Positions 16,759 to 25,726 are shown, numbered from the stretch's first letter. The stretch is DNA of 64,000 nt from DASXHY01 sp036272195 (GCA_036272195.1 DATAZE010000005.1:16078-80077), one strand, 5' to 3'. Notes: generated by a model from the letters alone, not told the origin. Numbers and translations are program-made.

Positions 16759-17643
16759 TCACTCAGGTGATGGAGACGCGCAACCGGCGCACCAGGCATC
16801 GCGTCGCCGTTTGCCTTGTTGGAAAAATTTCTCGACGGCTTTCGCGTCGCCTTTTTTCAAGAGGACTTGAATTTTTTTCAAATCACGAATGAACGTCTCC
16901 AGCGCCTTGCCCAGACATTTGCGGTTCGTCATGGCAATATCGCGCCACATCTCCGGCGAACCCGATGCAATTCGCGTGGTGTCGCGAAATCCGTTGGCGC
17001 AAAGCAAGGACTGCGATTTAGGCAGCGCCGGATTCAAAACTAGGTTGGCCAGCGTGGCAGCGGCAATGTGCGGCAAGTGACTGGACCGGCTGACGAGTTC
17101 ATCGTGCAATTCGGGCGTGAGACGCATCGTGCGCGTTCCAACCGCTTTCCAGAACCGCTCCACCTTTCGCAGCGCGGTTGGATTGGAGCGCTTGGTCGGC
17201 GTAATCACGCAAACCGCATTGTCGAACAAATCCGCGCGCGCGGCGGCAACGCCAGTTTTTTCCGCCCCCGCCATCGGATGGCTGCCGATGAAATCCGCGC
17301 CCGCTTTTGCCACCAGTGATTCCACCTCTTTCACAACGCTGGTTTTCACGCTGCCCACATCGGTGACAATCGCACCGCGTTTAAGCGAAGGAATCATTTC
17401 CCGCACGAGCGGCAGCATCTGCGCCAGCGGCGTGCAGAGAATAATCAAATCGGCTCCCGCCACGGCATCCTGCAAATCGCACGTGCAAAAATCGACGGCC
17501 TTCGCCTTTTTGCATTCGGCGATGCTCGCCGCGCGCCGGACGAAACCGGCGACTTCACCAGCGAGCCGGCGTTTCTTGATCGCCATGCCGAGCGAGCCGC
17601 CCAGCAGGCCAACGCCAATAATTGTTATCTTCCGAAAATGCAC
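16759..17643 (-). CDS. tyrA: Prephenate dehydrogenase
   Basis: NAD-dependent conversion of prephenate to 4-hydroxyphenylpyruvate for tyrosine. 294 residues from the GTG at 17643 (complement), which starts VHFRKITIIGVGLLGGSLGM, with GxGxxG at the very N-terminus as in the family. A longer frame to 17727 is translated repeat (gatggaa units) and was rejected. It also has VTDVGSVKTSVV, FIGSHPMAGAEKTG (conserved SHPMAG), CVITPT and HLPHIAAATLAN. It is upstream of aroA with 25 bases between. Confidence 0.94.
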   Translation of the reverse strand: MHFRKITIIGVGLLGGSLGMAIKKRRLAGEVAGFVRRAASIAECKKAKAVDFCTCDLQDAVAGADLIILCTPLAQMLPLVREMIPSLKRGAIVTDVGSVKTSVVKEVESLVAKAGADFIGSHPMAGAEKTGVAAARADLFDNAVCVITPTKRSNPTALRKVERFWKAVGTRTMRLTPELHDELVSRSSHLPHIAAATLANLVLNPALPKSQSLLCANGFRDTTRIASGSPEMWRDIAMTNRKCLGKALETFIRDLKKIQVLLKKGDAKAVEKFFQQGKRRRDAWCAGCASPSPE

Positions 17644-17654
17644 GCGCAGAGCAT

Positions 17655-17685
17655 AGAAGATGGAAGATGGAAGATGGAAGATAGA
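17655..17685. repeat. Short tandem repeat (gatggaa)n
   Basis: About four tandem gatggaa units immediately upstream of the tyrA start. A slippage-prone tract this close to a start could affect the 5' leader. Confidence 0.8.
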
Positions 17686-17749
17686 AATGCGCGCCGGTCT
17701 CATTGGCGCATTGAGAGGAATTAGCAAGGAATTGCGGGAGTGACGTTGC

Positions 17750-17858
17750 TGTAGCGCAGGCTTTCGGCCTGCGGGTTCTGGCGGCTTTCCAGCCGCCAGT
17801 TCCGAAACACGGGACCAGAAAGTCCCGTAAACTCGCAGGCTGGAAAGCCTGCACTACG
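17750..17858. repeat. Palindromic repeat (tgtagcgcaggctttc...), copy 1, overlapping a stop codon
   Basis: gtagcgcaggctttcggcct at the left is complementary to aggctggaaagcctgcacta at the right, with an inner hairpin ctggcggctttccagccgcc. The minus-strand oxidoreductase ends with TAG inside the right arm (17854-17856). A half copy is at 25694-25720. Confidence 0.8.
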
Positions 17859-18903
17859 TCGCCGGCACCACAACTGTCTTCCCCGAGCGCGCCGCTTCCA
17901 GGCAGGCGTTCGTGACAATCTGTGTTTTCAGCGCCCACTCGGGCCAGGCGTCATTTAGTTTTCCGGAGAGAACCTGCGCCGAGAAAGTGCGAATCATATT
18001 GGTGTCCGGCGTAGTCGCGGGATCCATTTTCAGATCATCAGATAGCACTCCATTTATTTCCAACGCGCCCTCGCTGCTGTTTTTCGGCAGGACAAAATCC
18101 GGCACGCGCAAATGTCCTTTCGTGCCGGTCATCGCGGCCCAGTTGCTGTAGGTGGCTAGGAACGAGCAATAAAATCCTGACGAAATGTCTTCATCAAAAA
18201 TCAATTCACCGGAAAAATCAAACGGCACCGCGCCCTGGTTCCGGTCGCTGCAAGTTTGCGAAATAATTCGCCCGCAGACTTCGCGCGGCAATTGCCAGTT
18301 CATCGTCCACAGCGCGATGCGAATGCAATACCAACCAAGATCGCCGAGGCAGCCGAGCGGTTCGAGTGCGTTGTTGCTGCGCACATTGGTCTGGCGAAAA
18401 TCTTCGGTGGAGAAAAAACTGAAATGCGAAGTGATGCGCCGGATTTTTCCAAAGGAATTTTCGTCTTCCAGCGCGCGCCGGATGCGGTCGAGGCGCGGGT
18501 TGTGCATGAACATGACACCGTCCATGAATTGCACGCGATTGCGCCGTGCGGCTTCAATCATCGCGCAGACATCGTCCACCGTCGCGCCGCAAGGCTTCTC
18601 GCAGAGAATATGTTTGCCCGCATCCGCCGCGCGCACGACCCATTCGGTGCGCAGGCCGGTCGGTATGGGGATATAAATGGCATCCACCTCCGGCGACGCG
18701 AGCAATTCCTCGTAGCTTCCCAGCGCGGCGGGCGCGGCATCGAACGGATTATCGCGCTGGCATTCGGCGACGAATTGCCGCCCGCGCTCCAGGTTGCGGC
18801 TGGCCACGGCGCTGATAATCGAATTGCCGGAATGCCAGATGGCCTTCCAATTCTTGCGCGCAATCGCAGCCGCGCCCAAAATTCCCCACCGAAGTTTGTT
18901 CAT
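17854..18903 (-). CDS. Gfo/Idh/MocA-family oxidoreductase
   Basis: NAD(P)-dependent sugar or inositol-type dehydrogenase, 349 residues. It has an N-terminal Rossmann motif LRWGILGAAAIARKNWKAI and IPIPTGLRTEWVVRAADAGK. The family-defining CEKPCGATVDDV (E-K-P catalytic Lys) is followed by a substrate-binding alpha/beta domain with FMDGVMFMHNPRLDRIR. No signal peptide, so it is cytoplasmic. The substrate is unknown. The stop codon lies within a palindromic repeat. A repeat-filled gap separates it from the CbiX-like gene upstream. Confidence 0.9.
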   Translation of the reverse strand: MNKLRWGILGAAAIARKNWKAIWHSGNSIISAVASRNLERGRQFVAECQRDNPFDAAPAALGSYEELLASPEVDAIYIPIPTGLRTEWVVRAADAGKHILCEKPCGATVDDVCAMIEAARRNRVQFMDGVMFMHNPRLDRIRRALEDENSFGKIRRITSHFSFFSTEDFRQTNVRSNNALEPLGCLGDLGWYCIRIALWTMNWQLPREVCGRIISQTCSDRNQGAVPFDFSGELIFDEDISSGFYCSFLATYSNWAAMTGTKGHLRVPDFVLPKNSSEGALEINGVLSDDLKMDPATTPDTNMIRTFSAQVLSGKLNDAWPEWALKTQIVTNACLEAARSGKTVVVPAT

Positions 18904-18905
18904 GT

Positions 18906-19012
18906 TGGTTAAATGGTTAAATCAGTTAAATCGGTTACACGAGTCAAATGAGATGACTGCGCAAAACTGCCTGCCCCGTTTAACCAATCGCTCATTTAAC
19001 TATTTAACCACC
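18906..19012. repeat. 'gttaaatcagttaaat' spacer, copy 2, overlapping the cbiX-like stop
   Basis: ggttaaatggttaaatcagt at the left and ctcatttaactatttaacca at the right are complementary in part. The last codons and TAG stop (19000-19002) of the cbiX-like gene fall in the right arm, so the repeat supplies the gene's end. Confidence 0.65.
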
Positions 19013-19842
19013 GCCGCTCCTTCCCGCACTCGCTCCAAAATCACATCCGCAACCCGCGGTTCCGTTCCGACCGCCGCCGCGTACCACACCAGTTTTTCAT
19101 TCCGTTCAGTAGGATTTCGCCACGTAGGCTGGCCCTTGGCAAGCCGTTCCTGAACGATGCGTTTCGGCTCGCCCAGCAACTCCGGAATGTCCTCCTGCGT
19201 GTGCATCCCATCACTGATGAAAAATGGCACCACGACCATGTTTCGGGTGCGCGCCAACTCGTAACATTTTGCAATGCGCGGCTCTTCCTCAAGAAAAACG
19301 GCATGGACCTCGGCGTATTCTTTCGTCGCGCGAATCAATTCGACCTGGCGCTCAATGGACTTGCGGGAGTTTTCGTTTTGTTCCGTCCCATGCCCGGCGA
19401 TAAATAGCGTCGTGTCAGACGTTTTGGGCGCGCGTGGAAACGGAAACCGGCTGATGACTTCCCGCGCCCGTGCCAGGATGATTCCGGTCATGCTGTCGTG
19501 CGTGCCGACGGGTTGGCAAAAAAAGAGTTCCGAGTTTTGAATTTCAAGTTTCGAGTGGCCGGGCGGAAATCCGAGCGCAGCCGGGATGACGTCGCTGCTG
19601 AAATACCCTTCACTGATAAATAGTGGAGCAATGAAGATGCGCGGCGTGGAAAGTTCCGCGATCACCTTTTTGATTTGCGGCTCCTGTTTCCAAAACGCCT
19701 CGCGCACATCGGCGAAAATCCCGCGCCGGCGCAATTCCTTTGCGTGTTGGTAAACCGGCGCGGACGATTGTTCATTCTTCGTCGAGCCGTGGCCAAGCAC
19801 GATGAGTGCGGCGTCTGAATAATTTTCGCGAGACACGGGCAA
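19000..19842 (-). CDS. CbiX/SirB-type chelatase-like protein, tandem domains
   Basis: 280 residues made of two CbiX repeats: LIVLGHGSTKNE at residues ~13-24 and LFIAGHGTEQNE near 150, each giving the chelatase His. Later metal-site-like stretches are IFIAPLFISEGYFSSDVIP and VVVPFFISDGMHTQEDIPEL. Members insert cobalt, nickel or iron into sirohydrochlorin. No tetrapyrrole genes are adjacent, so the true substrate is unsure. The conservation of both halves suggests an active enzyme. Confidence 0.82.
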   Translation of the reverse strand: MPVSRENYSDAALIVLGHGSTKNEQSSAPVYQHAKELRRRGIFADVREAFWKQEPQIKKVIAELSTPRIFIAPLFISEGYFSSDVIPAALGFPPGHSKLEIQNSELFFCQPVGTHDSMTGIILARAREVISRFPFPRAPKTSDTTLFIAGHGTEQNENSRKSIERQVELIRATKEYAEVHAVFLEEEPRIAKCYELARTRNMVVVPFFISDGMHTQEDIPELLGEPKRIVQERLAKGQPTWRNPTERNEKLVWYAAAVGTEPRVADVILERVREGAAVVK

Positions 19843-19904
19843 TGGTTAGCTCAGGGTGCCGGAAATCGCAAGTGCCCCGAAACGCCATCAGCATCCGAAT
19901 TTGG

Positions 19905-20117
19905 ATTGGTAGGGACGCCGCGCTGCGGCGTCCCCGCCCGCGTAGTAGCGGGCGGAACGAGCCGGCCGATGGCGTGAATTACGCCCACGTTGCGCTGCTG
20001 AACGCCGCGCAGACGGCGCAAGCGCGCCATCCTTGCCAAAATTCCCGGAACGCTGGACGGTCGCAATTCGTAAAAAAATTGAATAGACCCGGTGGCGTCA
20101 TCGTCCCTACCGTTGGC
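19905..20117. repeat. Long palindromic element bounded by 'ggtagggacg' / 'cgtccctacc'
   Basis: ttggtagggacgccgcgctg with an internal gcgctgcggcgtcc hairpin starts the element; gtggcgtcatcgtccctacc ends it. It fills most of the 321-base gap between two divergent genes. The termini are inverted repeats ~200 bases apart, like a small non-autonomous element. Confidence 0.6.
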
Positions 20118-20163
20118 ACAAAAGAACCAGGCCTGAAGCTCGTGAGGTTTGTTGGAGTGTGAA

Positions 20164-20955
20164 ATGAAGTTCAAAATTCCAAAGTCGCTTGAAGGAGAAA
20201 ACCGGATTTCCCGGCGTGACGCGTTTACACTCATTGAGTTGCTGGTGGTCATCGCGGTCATTGCGATCCTGGCGGCGTTGTTGCTCCCGGCATTGTCGAG
20301 TGCCAAGGATAAGGCGCGGCAGGCCGCCTGCCTGAACAACATCAAACAACTGCAACTGAGCTGGGGGCTTTATGCGGATGAAAACAACCAGCTCATCATG
20401 GTCAACTTAAGCTCGAACCGAACCTGGGTGGAGGGCAACATGCAAGTCGCTGCGGATGCGACCAACATGGCTTTGATTACCGGCTGCGATTTGTACCCCT
20501 ATGCAAATTCGGTGGCAGTTTACCGTTGCCCCGCGGATAACCGGCGTTCCCCGGCCGGAATTTCGTTTCGGCTGCGGTCCTATTCGATCAATTGCTTCAT
20601 GAACGGCGGCGGTAGGGACATACTTCAGACCTATGGTTCCAGTCCAGGCAGCTATTTATTGAATTCCCGGATCAGCGACATCAGAAGCCCGGGGCCGTCA
20701 GCGGCTTTTGTTTTTGCGGAAGAACATGAGAACAGCATTGATGACGGGCATTTTGGTTTCATGCCGGAAGGCGACGAATGGCTGAATATTCCTGCAACGC
20801 GGCACAGGGGCGCGCTGTTTTCGTTTGCGGACGGTCATTCGGAGTTTTTCAAATGGCACGACGCCGACACGCTCGGCCTGAGCGGCGGATTCGTGAGCTC
20901 GCCGAACAATCCGGATCTAAAGAGAGTGCAAGCGGCGCTGGCGACCAAGATGTGA
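20164..20955 (+). CDS. Prepilin-type N-terminal cleavage/methylation protein (verrucomicrobial H..DG type)
   Basis: 263 residues from the ATG at 20164; a TTG 15 bases earlier is in frame but less likely. The signature RRDAFTLIELLVVIAVIAIL is a classic class III signal for prepilin peptidase (Ala before Phe, Glu at +5), followed by ALLLPALSSAKDKARQAACLNNIKQL. The C-terminus has HRGALFSFADGHSEFF, the H..DG element of the large planctomycete/verrucomicrobial pseudopilin family. It stands alone, away from the secretion operon at 974-5908. It probably forms an extracellular or envelope pseudopilus subunit. Confidence 0.88.
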   Translation: MKFKIPKSLEGENRISRRDAFTLIELLVVIAVIAILAALLLPALSSAKDKARQAACLNNIKQLQLSWGLYADENNQLIMVNLSSNRTWVEGNMQVAADATNMALITGCDLYPYANSVAVYRCPADNRRSPAGISFRLRSYSINCFMNGGGRDILQTYGSSPGSYLLNSRISDIRSPGPSAAFVFAEEHENSIDDGHFGFMPEGDEWLNIPATRHRGALFSFADGHSEFFKWHDADTLGLSGGFVSSPNNPDLKRVQAALATKM

Positions 20956-21075
20956 CTTATGATTTAGTATTTCCGCCGTTGCGAACGAAAGCTGTTTCTG
21001 TCGTTGCGCCGCTTTTGATCGATGGGCATTGTTAGGCATTCAGCTTTTTCTAAAATTAATAATCGAAATTTCTAT

Positions 21076-21387
21076 ATGTTCATCCACAGCGCCATCTTTT
21101 GGCTTCGCAAGAATCTCACTCCGGCAGAGCGTGCCATTTTCGACAGCGAGGTTCGCCTCCTTGCTAAGATTTCTTACTTGGAGCGCGGGTATGTCGGAAC
21201 TCCCGCCCAGACCGAACACCGTCCGGTAACGGATCACTCCTTTGATTACGCAACCTCCCTCCACTTCAAGTCCCTTGCGGACCATGAATTTTATCAAACC
21301 AAGTGCCCGGATCACGCGAGGTTTGTAACGGCCTGTAAGACCTATTGGGAGCGCGTGGTCATCTACGACGTGTCTCCGCTTGTTTAG
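21076..21387 (+). CDS. Dabb-family (stress-responsive alpha/beta barrel) protein
   Basis: 103 residues from the ATG at 21076. It begins MFIHSAIFWLRKNLTPAERA and has DYATSLHFKSLADHEFYQTKCPDH and a final VVIYDV. These match the small Dabb dimeric ferredoxin-like fold; members are monooxygenase-like or of unknown role. The stop TAG at 21385-21387 is shared with a family-1 palindrome that begins at 21386. Confidence 0.78.
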   Translation: MFIHSAIFWLRKNLTPAERAIFDSEVRLLAKISYLERGYVGTPAQTEHRPVTDHSFDYATSLHFKSLADHEFYQTKCPDHARFVTACKTYWERVVIYDVSPLV

Positions 21388-21457
21388 TGGCACGGGCGTC
21401 CCCGCCCGTGCGTTTCAAACATAGCGGAGAAGCTGGCGGGAGAGACGCCTATGCCAC
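21386..21457. repeat. Palindromic repeat, family 1, copy 3, overlapping a stop codon
   Basis: agtggcacgggcgtccccgc at the left and gagagacgcctatgccacc at the right. Its first two bases are part of the Dabb gene's TAG. It lies between that stop and the convergent ykgJ-like gene, where it may act as a terminator. Confidence 0.8.
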
Positions 21458-21459
21458 CA

Positions 21460-21984
21460 TCAACCAGGATAAAACTTTTCGGCCAACAGCATATTCAGAT
21501 GATGGACCGCGAGCGTGAGTTCGCCGAATTTTTCCGCCGCATGGCCATCCAACGGCCCGCTTTCCAATCGCCGTTTCACTCGGCGAAAGCGTTTGTTCAA
21601 GGCCACGGTATCATCGTCATCGCCGAGTTCCCGGAGCAGATGTTGTACTTTTTTTACGCGGCGCAGAGCCGTGCGAATGGTTCGCAAGGCTGCAGCGGAA
21701 TCCGTGTGACCCGCCTTCACACCCTTTAACAACCGACATTCGAACTCCTGGCAATACTTCGGCCGGTCGGAATAAATGTTGCAGCGGCAGCCGCCGAACG
21801 CAGCGCAGGGTTGTTTGAATTTTTGAATTCCGCTTTTTGATTTTGGATTGGCCACCAAAGCCAGCCCGAGCGAACGCAATTTGCCCGCATCGTCCCCCGG
21901 TTGAAGCTGCACATCGGCGAAAATTACGCCGTTGCAGCACAGGCCGCATTCGAGACAGAGCGAGTTGGAATCACCTTCACACAT
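21460..21984 (-). CDS. YkgJ-type cysteine-cluster protein
   Basis: 174 residues from the ATG at 21984 (complement). The N-terminal CLECGLCCNG is the CxxCxxCC motif of zinc/iron-chelating YkgJ proteins. It is followed by PCAAFGGCRCNIYSDRPKYCQEFECRLL, supplying the remaining metal ligands. The C-terminal half is helical and basic and is specific to this group. Function unknown. It is divergent from the dnaJ-like gene, with 72 bases between starts. Confidence 0.8.
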   Translation of the reverse strand: MCEGDSNSLCLECGLCCNGVIFADVQLQPGDDAGKLRSLGLALVANPKSKSGIQKFKQPCAAFGGCRCNIYSDRPKYCQEFECRLLKGVKAGHTDSAAALRTIRTALRRVKKVQHLLRELGDDDDTVALNKRFRRVKRRLESGPLDGHAAEKFGELTLAVHHLNMLLAEKFYPG

Positions 21985-22056
21985 TTTGACAAAAACAAAA
22001 CAACAGGCATCATTGTTCCAAGTATTGCGGTGTTTTCGCAAGTTGCGATTCCAGGT

Positions 22057-23040
22057 ATGGCTGTTAAATACAAAGATTATTACGAAAGTCTCGGTGTGTC
22101 ACGGACGGCGAGCGAGGCCGAGATCAAGAAGGCCTTTCGCAAGCTCGCCCGGGAATTTCACCCCGACGTCGCCAAGGACAAAAAGAAAGCCGAGGAAAAA
22201 TTCAAGGAAATCAACGAGGCCTACGAAGTCCTCAGCGATCCCGCCAAACGAAAAAAATACGACCAGCTCGGCGCCAATTGGAAACAAGGCGCGGACTTCC
22301 GTCCACCGCCGGAATGGGAGGAGTTCGCCGGAGGTGGCGGGCGTAATTTTCGCGGAGGACGCCAGCAGGCCACGGAGGATTTTGAATTTGGCGGCACCGG
22401 CTTCAGCGATTTTTTTGAGCAGATATTTGGAGCCCGGGGCAGGGGAGCGGGATTTCGCGGGCGCGATTTCGGCGGTCAGCCGGGATATCCGGAAGAGGAA
22501 CAGGCCGCCCGCGGTCGCGATGTCGAGGGCGACATCATGGTCACGCTCGAAGAAGCGAAACGCGGTTCCGTGCGCTCGGTTTCCGTGCGGCACAATTCTC
22601 ACACGGACACGCATCAAGTGAAAATTCCCGCGGGCGTGACCGAGGGCCAGCGGCTGCGCGTGGTCGGACGCGGCGAAGCCGGCGCTGGCGGCGGCGAATC
22701 GGGCGACCTCTATTTGCGCGTGCGCCTTGCGAAGCATCCCGATTTCGAAGTCGACGACCACAATTTGATTCATGAAGCGGAACTCACACCGTGGGAAGCG
22801 GTGCTCGGCGCAAATATTTCCGTCCCTACATTGGACGGCCAGGTGAACATCAAAATCCCGCCGGGCACGCAGAACGGACAGAAGTTGCGCGTGCGCGGGC
22901 GGGGTTTGCCTCGGCGCGGCGCGGACGATGGTGACTTGATCGTGGTGGCGCGCATCGAAGTTCCGCAAAAGATTTCCGACCCGGAACGCCAATTGTGGGA
23001 GCAACTGGCGAAGGAATCGAAATTTAATCCGCGGGGTTAA
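22057..23040 (+). CDS. cbpA: CbpA-type DnaJ co-chaperone
   Basis: 327 residues from the ATG at 22057; the open frame continues upstream only through non-conserved sequence. The J-domain covers ~5-70: DYYESLGVSRTASEAEIKKA, the invariant HPD in AREFHPDVAKD and NEAYEVLSDPAKRKKYDQLG. A Gly/Phe-rich region follows (FAGGGGRNFRGGRQ, GARGRGAGFRGRDFGG), then two C-terminal substrate-binding beta domains ending IPPGTQNGQKLRVRGRGLP. There is no cysteine-rich zinc finger, so it is CbpA-like rather than DnaJ. It stimulates a DnaK ATPase; dnaK is not in this window. Confidence 0.92.
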   Translation: MAVKYKDYYESLGVSRTASEAEIKKAFRKLAREFHPDVAKDKKKAEEKFKEINEAYEVLSDPAKRKKYDQLGANWKQGADFRPPPEWEEFAGGGGRNFRGGRQQATEDFEFGGTGFSDFFEQIFGARGRGAGFRGRDFGGQPGYPEEEQAARGRDVEGDIMVTLEEAKRGSVRSVSVRHNSHTDTHQVKIPAGVTEGQRLRVVGRGEAGAGGGESGDLYLRVRLAKHPDFEVDDHNLIHEAELTPWEAVLGANISVPTLDGQVNIKIPPGTQNGQKLRVRGRGLPRRGADDGDLIVVARIEVPQKISDPERQLWEQLAKESKFNPRG

Positions 23041-23067
23041 CGGCCCATTTTTCCGGCTGGAGTCAAA

Positions 23068-24891
23068 TCAGTTCTGCCCGTACTTGCTGAGGACCCATTG
23101 CACCGCAGCTTTTTCGCCGAAAATGCGCCAGCGATCTTTATAACTGATCCAATCCTGGTCGGATAACTGTGGTAGCAAGGGTTCCAGTTGCTGATTGATT
23201 TGATTCAACTCCTGTCGTTGCTGCGCTATCTGGTTGAGACGGTCTTGCACGGTTTGTCCGTTGCTGCCGTAGCTGTCATTGGGACTCATGTTGTTCAAGG
23301 CGATTTTTTCCACCGCCATTCCCACCAGCCAGCTGATTTCCGTTTCGCCGGGCGTGTCACCATAACGCTGGCCCAACTGTGCCGCCATTTGCAAAGTTGC
23401 CTTCGCTGAAGCGTCATCGCCTGCCTGCCGATAGGAATTCGCAAGGTCCCTCAGGCTTAAGCCGAGGTCTTTTACCTGCGCGAGTTGTGGCAATAATAAT
23501 TGCATCGAAGAAATGGATTCAGCCTCTGCGGCGGTATAACCGGCGGCAAGATAAGCGTCCTGGTCGTCCTGCATGCGCGCTTGCGTGTAATCGTAATATT
23601 CTCCCTTGCCGGATGCGGCGATCAATTCCTGAATCGCCTGGTCCGGGTGGCCGGCTTTGAGATAGTCCCGGGCCAAAAGATAATTCGCCATTGAGTTGTC
23701 GGGGTCCGACTTTTTCCAATTCTCCAGCCACTGTTGTCGTTCTTCCGGCGGTGCGTCTTTTTCGAACGCCGCTTCGAACGCAACCTGCGGGTCATTTGGA
23801 AAATTTCGTTTTGCTTCCGCGAGCAGGGCGGGATCCTGGCTGGTGCGATACGCGGCGAGCAGGCTGGCGGCATTGCGGTGATTTGCCTGGAGGTAAGGCC
23901 CGAGCTGCTCGGCGGTTAATGTGGGTGACTTATCCTTGAACCGTTCATATAGGCTCATAGTTGGTGGAGTATCGGTAATTGTCGCCCCGGCCGATGTGCT
24001 CGCTTGAATTTGCGGCGCAGGCAAATTGGGAATGGCCATCTTCGTTCGGGCAGGGCGATTTGAAAGCAATTCGTTTTGCGCGAGTTGCCGCCGCAACTTT
24101 TCATTTTCCGCGCGCAACGAAGCTTGCGATTGCTTTTGAATGACGAGCGAAGCGGTCAACACGGCAATTGCCACGGCGCCGACGGTGAGTTGGAGTTTGG
24201 TCAGGCCCATAAGTTTTACGAGTGTGGAGGTGATTCCGGCAGCCGCTCCCGCGCCGGCGAGTGAGGCGCTCGTGACTGTCGTGGCCAATCCGGCGGGAGC
24301 GATTTGAACAGCGTTAACCGAAATGGCGGCGGAAAGAGCCGCAACGGTCGTGGTTAAACCTCGATGTCCCAGCCGCGTGCGAAGCTTATCCAACGCGCGA
24401 TTGACTCGCTTGCGAGCGGCGTCCTCGTTGCTGCCCAGCGCCGAGCCTACCTCCGCCAGGCTGCGTTGCTCGAAAAACCGGAGCACCAACGCGTCGCGAT
24501 CGCTTTGGCTCAATCCGTCGAGCGCTTCATCCAGCACCGGGCGAATAGCCTCCCAATCGAGTGAACGGTCGGATTCAAGAGCGTTCATGGCGATGGCCTC
24601 CTTTTCGCGTCGTTGTCGGCGCTGATTCGTTCGCATCAATTGCGCCGCCGCGTACCCGCTGGCGCGATAAAGCCAGCCCGGCAGCACGACATTTTCTGGC
24701 AACGACCCCGCTTTACGCGCGAGATCCGTAAAAACAAGCTGCGAGACGTCTTGCGCCAGGTGTGCATCACCGCCGACCCGCCGCAACGCGGCGGAATAAA
24801 CCAGGTTGACGTGACGCGCGACCAATTCGCCGAAGGCGGCTTCGGAGTTATCGGTGATGTACTGCCGCAGGAGTTGTCGGTCGTCGATCAT
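23068..24891 (-). CDS. ECF-type sigma factor with membrane anchor and TPR-like C-terminal domain
   Basis: 607 residues in one uninterrupted frame. Residues ~1-95 are sigma region 2 (AFGELVARHVNLVYSAALRR, DVSQLVFTDLARKA, LPGWLYRASGYAAAQLMR). Residues ~120-172 are region 4 (LDGLSQSDRDALVLRFFEQR, AARKRVNRALDKLR). An Ala/Thr-rich hydrophobic stretch (180-228) and a clear membrane helix (233-252, LQLTVGAVAIAVLTASLVIQ) follow, then a coiled-coil (SLRAENEKLRRQLAQNELL). The ~300-residue helical C-terminus has TPR-like repeats (DNSMANYLLARDYLKAGHPD, LRDLANSYRQAGDDASAKA). Ordinary ECF factors are ~180 residues. The likely job is an outer sensor/tether joined to the sigma factor. No separate anti-sigma gene is adjacent. 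Confidence 0.85.
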   Translation of the reverse strand: MIDDRQLLRQYITDNSEAAFGELVARHVNLVYSAALRRVGGDAHLAQDVSQLVFTDLARKAGSLPENVVLPGWLYRASGYAAAQLMRTNQRRQRREKEAIAMNALESDRSLDWEAIRPVLDEALDGLSQSDRDALVLRFFEQRSLAEVGSALGSNEDAARKRVNRALDKLRTRLGHRGLTTTVAALSAAISVNAVQIAPAGLATTVTSASLAGAGAAAGITSTLVKLMGLTKLQLTVGAVAIAVLTASLVIQKQSQASLRAENEKLRRQLAQNELLSNRPARTKMAIPNLPAPQIQASTSAGATITDTPPTMSLYERFKDKSPTLTAEQLGPYLQANHRNAASLLAAYRTSQDPALLAEAKRNFPNDPQVAFEAAFEKDAPPEERQQWLENWKKSDPDNSMANYLLARDYLKAGHPDQAIQELIAASGKGEYYDYTQARMQDDQDAYLAAGYTAAEAESISSMQLLLPQLAQVKDLGLSLRDLANSYRQAGDDASAKATLQMAAQLGQRYGDTPGETEISWLVGMAVEKIALNNMSPNDSYGSNGQTVQDRLNQIAQQRQELNQINQQLEPLLPQLSDQDWISYKDRWRIFGEKAAVQWVLSKYGQN

Positions 24892-24978
24892 CGTGCTTTA
24901 CCATATACAGCCCCCAAATCCCGAAACCGGACAGAAAAAATTTGTTGAAACCGGCGGCAGGTGAACCAAGATTACCTC

Positions 24979-25683
24979 ATGCCCACGGCCAAAGTCATCG
25001 TCATCACCGGCGTCACGCACGGACTGGGGCGTGCGCTGACGGAGGAGTTCGCCCGCCGTGGCCACACGGTGCTGGGCTGCGGTCGCTCGCAAAAGGGTAT
25101 TGATGCGCTCAAGGAAAAACTCGGCAGCCCGCATGATTTTTATTCGGTGGACGTCTCTGTGGATGACGCAGTGAAATCGTGGGCCAGTATTTGCCTGACC
25201 ACGCACGCGCCGCCGGATTTGCTGATCAACAACGCCGGCGTCATCAACAAAAACGCGCGCTTGTGGGAAATCAGCTCCCGCGAATTTTCCGAGGTCATCG
25301 ATATAAACGTCAAAGGTACCGCCAACGTCATCCGGCATTTTGCGCCTTCAATGGTGAAGCGAAAGAGCGGCGTGATCGTGAACCTCAGTTCCGGTTGGGG
25401 CCGCTCCGCCGATGCCGAGGTGGCGCCGTACTGCGCCAGCAAATGGGCGATTGAGGGACTGACGGCCTCGCTCGCGCAGGAATTGCCTTCCGGCATGGCG
25501 GCAGTGCCGCTCAACCCCGGCATCATCAATACTGAAATGTTGCAAAGCGCCTTTGGCGGCTCCGCAAACAATTATCCAACCGCGGAAGAATGGGCGAAGA
25601 TTGCCGTGCCGTTTCTGCTGGAACTTGGTCCCAAGGATAATGGGAAACAACTAACCGTCCCGATTCGCGGCGCGCATGATTGA
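24979..25683 (+). CDS. Short-chain dehydrogenase/reductase
   Basis: 234 residues from the ATG at 24979 (a GTG at 24961 would add six). It has a classical SDR fold: the N-terminal VIVITGVTHGLGRALTEEFA with T-G-x3-G-x-G, LLINNAGVI (NNAG) and the catalytic Ser in VNLSSGWG. YCASKWAIEGLT is the YxxxK catalytic motif. It therefore binds NAD(P) and reduces or oxidises a small alcohol or carbonyl; the substrate is unknown. It is divergent from the sigma factor gene (about 70-90 bases between), and the two may share control. Confidence 0.9.
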   Translation: MPTAKVIVITGVTHGLGRALTEEFARRGHTVLGCGRSQKGIDALKEKLGSPHDFYSVDVSVDDAVKSWASICLTTHAPPDLLINNAGVINKNARLWEISSREFSEVIDINVKGTANVIRHFAPSMVKRKSGVIVNLSSGWGRSADAEVAPYCASKWAIEGLTASLAQELPSGMAAVPLNPGIINTEMLQSAFGGSANNYPTAEEWAKIAVPFLLELGPKDNGKQLTVPIRGAHD

Positions 25684-25693
25684 GAGTCTGCCA

Positions 25694-25720
25694 TGTAGCG
25701 CAGGCTTTCCAGCCGCCAGT
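25694..25720. repeat. Half copy of the 'tgtagcgcaggctttc' repeat
   Basis: tagcgcaggctttccagccg followed by ccagt, matching one arm and the inner hairpin side of the element at 17750-17858. It lies between the SDR gene and modC, which converge here. Confidence 0.55.
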
Positions 25721-25726
25721 CTCACA

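Noticed and set aside
17644..17727. Upstream extension of tyrA
   Set aside because: It is translated (gatggaa)n repeat; the GTG at 17643 starts directly before the GxGxxG fold.
23068..24891. Sigma factor with an accidental frameshift fusion to another gene
   Set aside because: Frame is continuous with a well-formed linker, membrane helix and coiled-coil; no ribosome binding site or start suggests a second gene.
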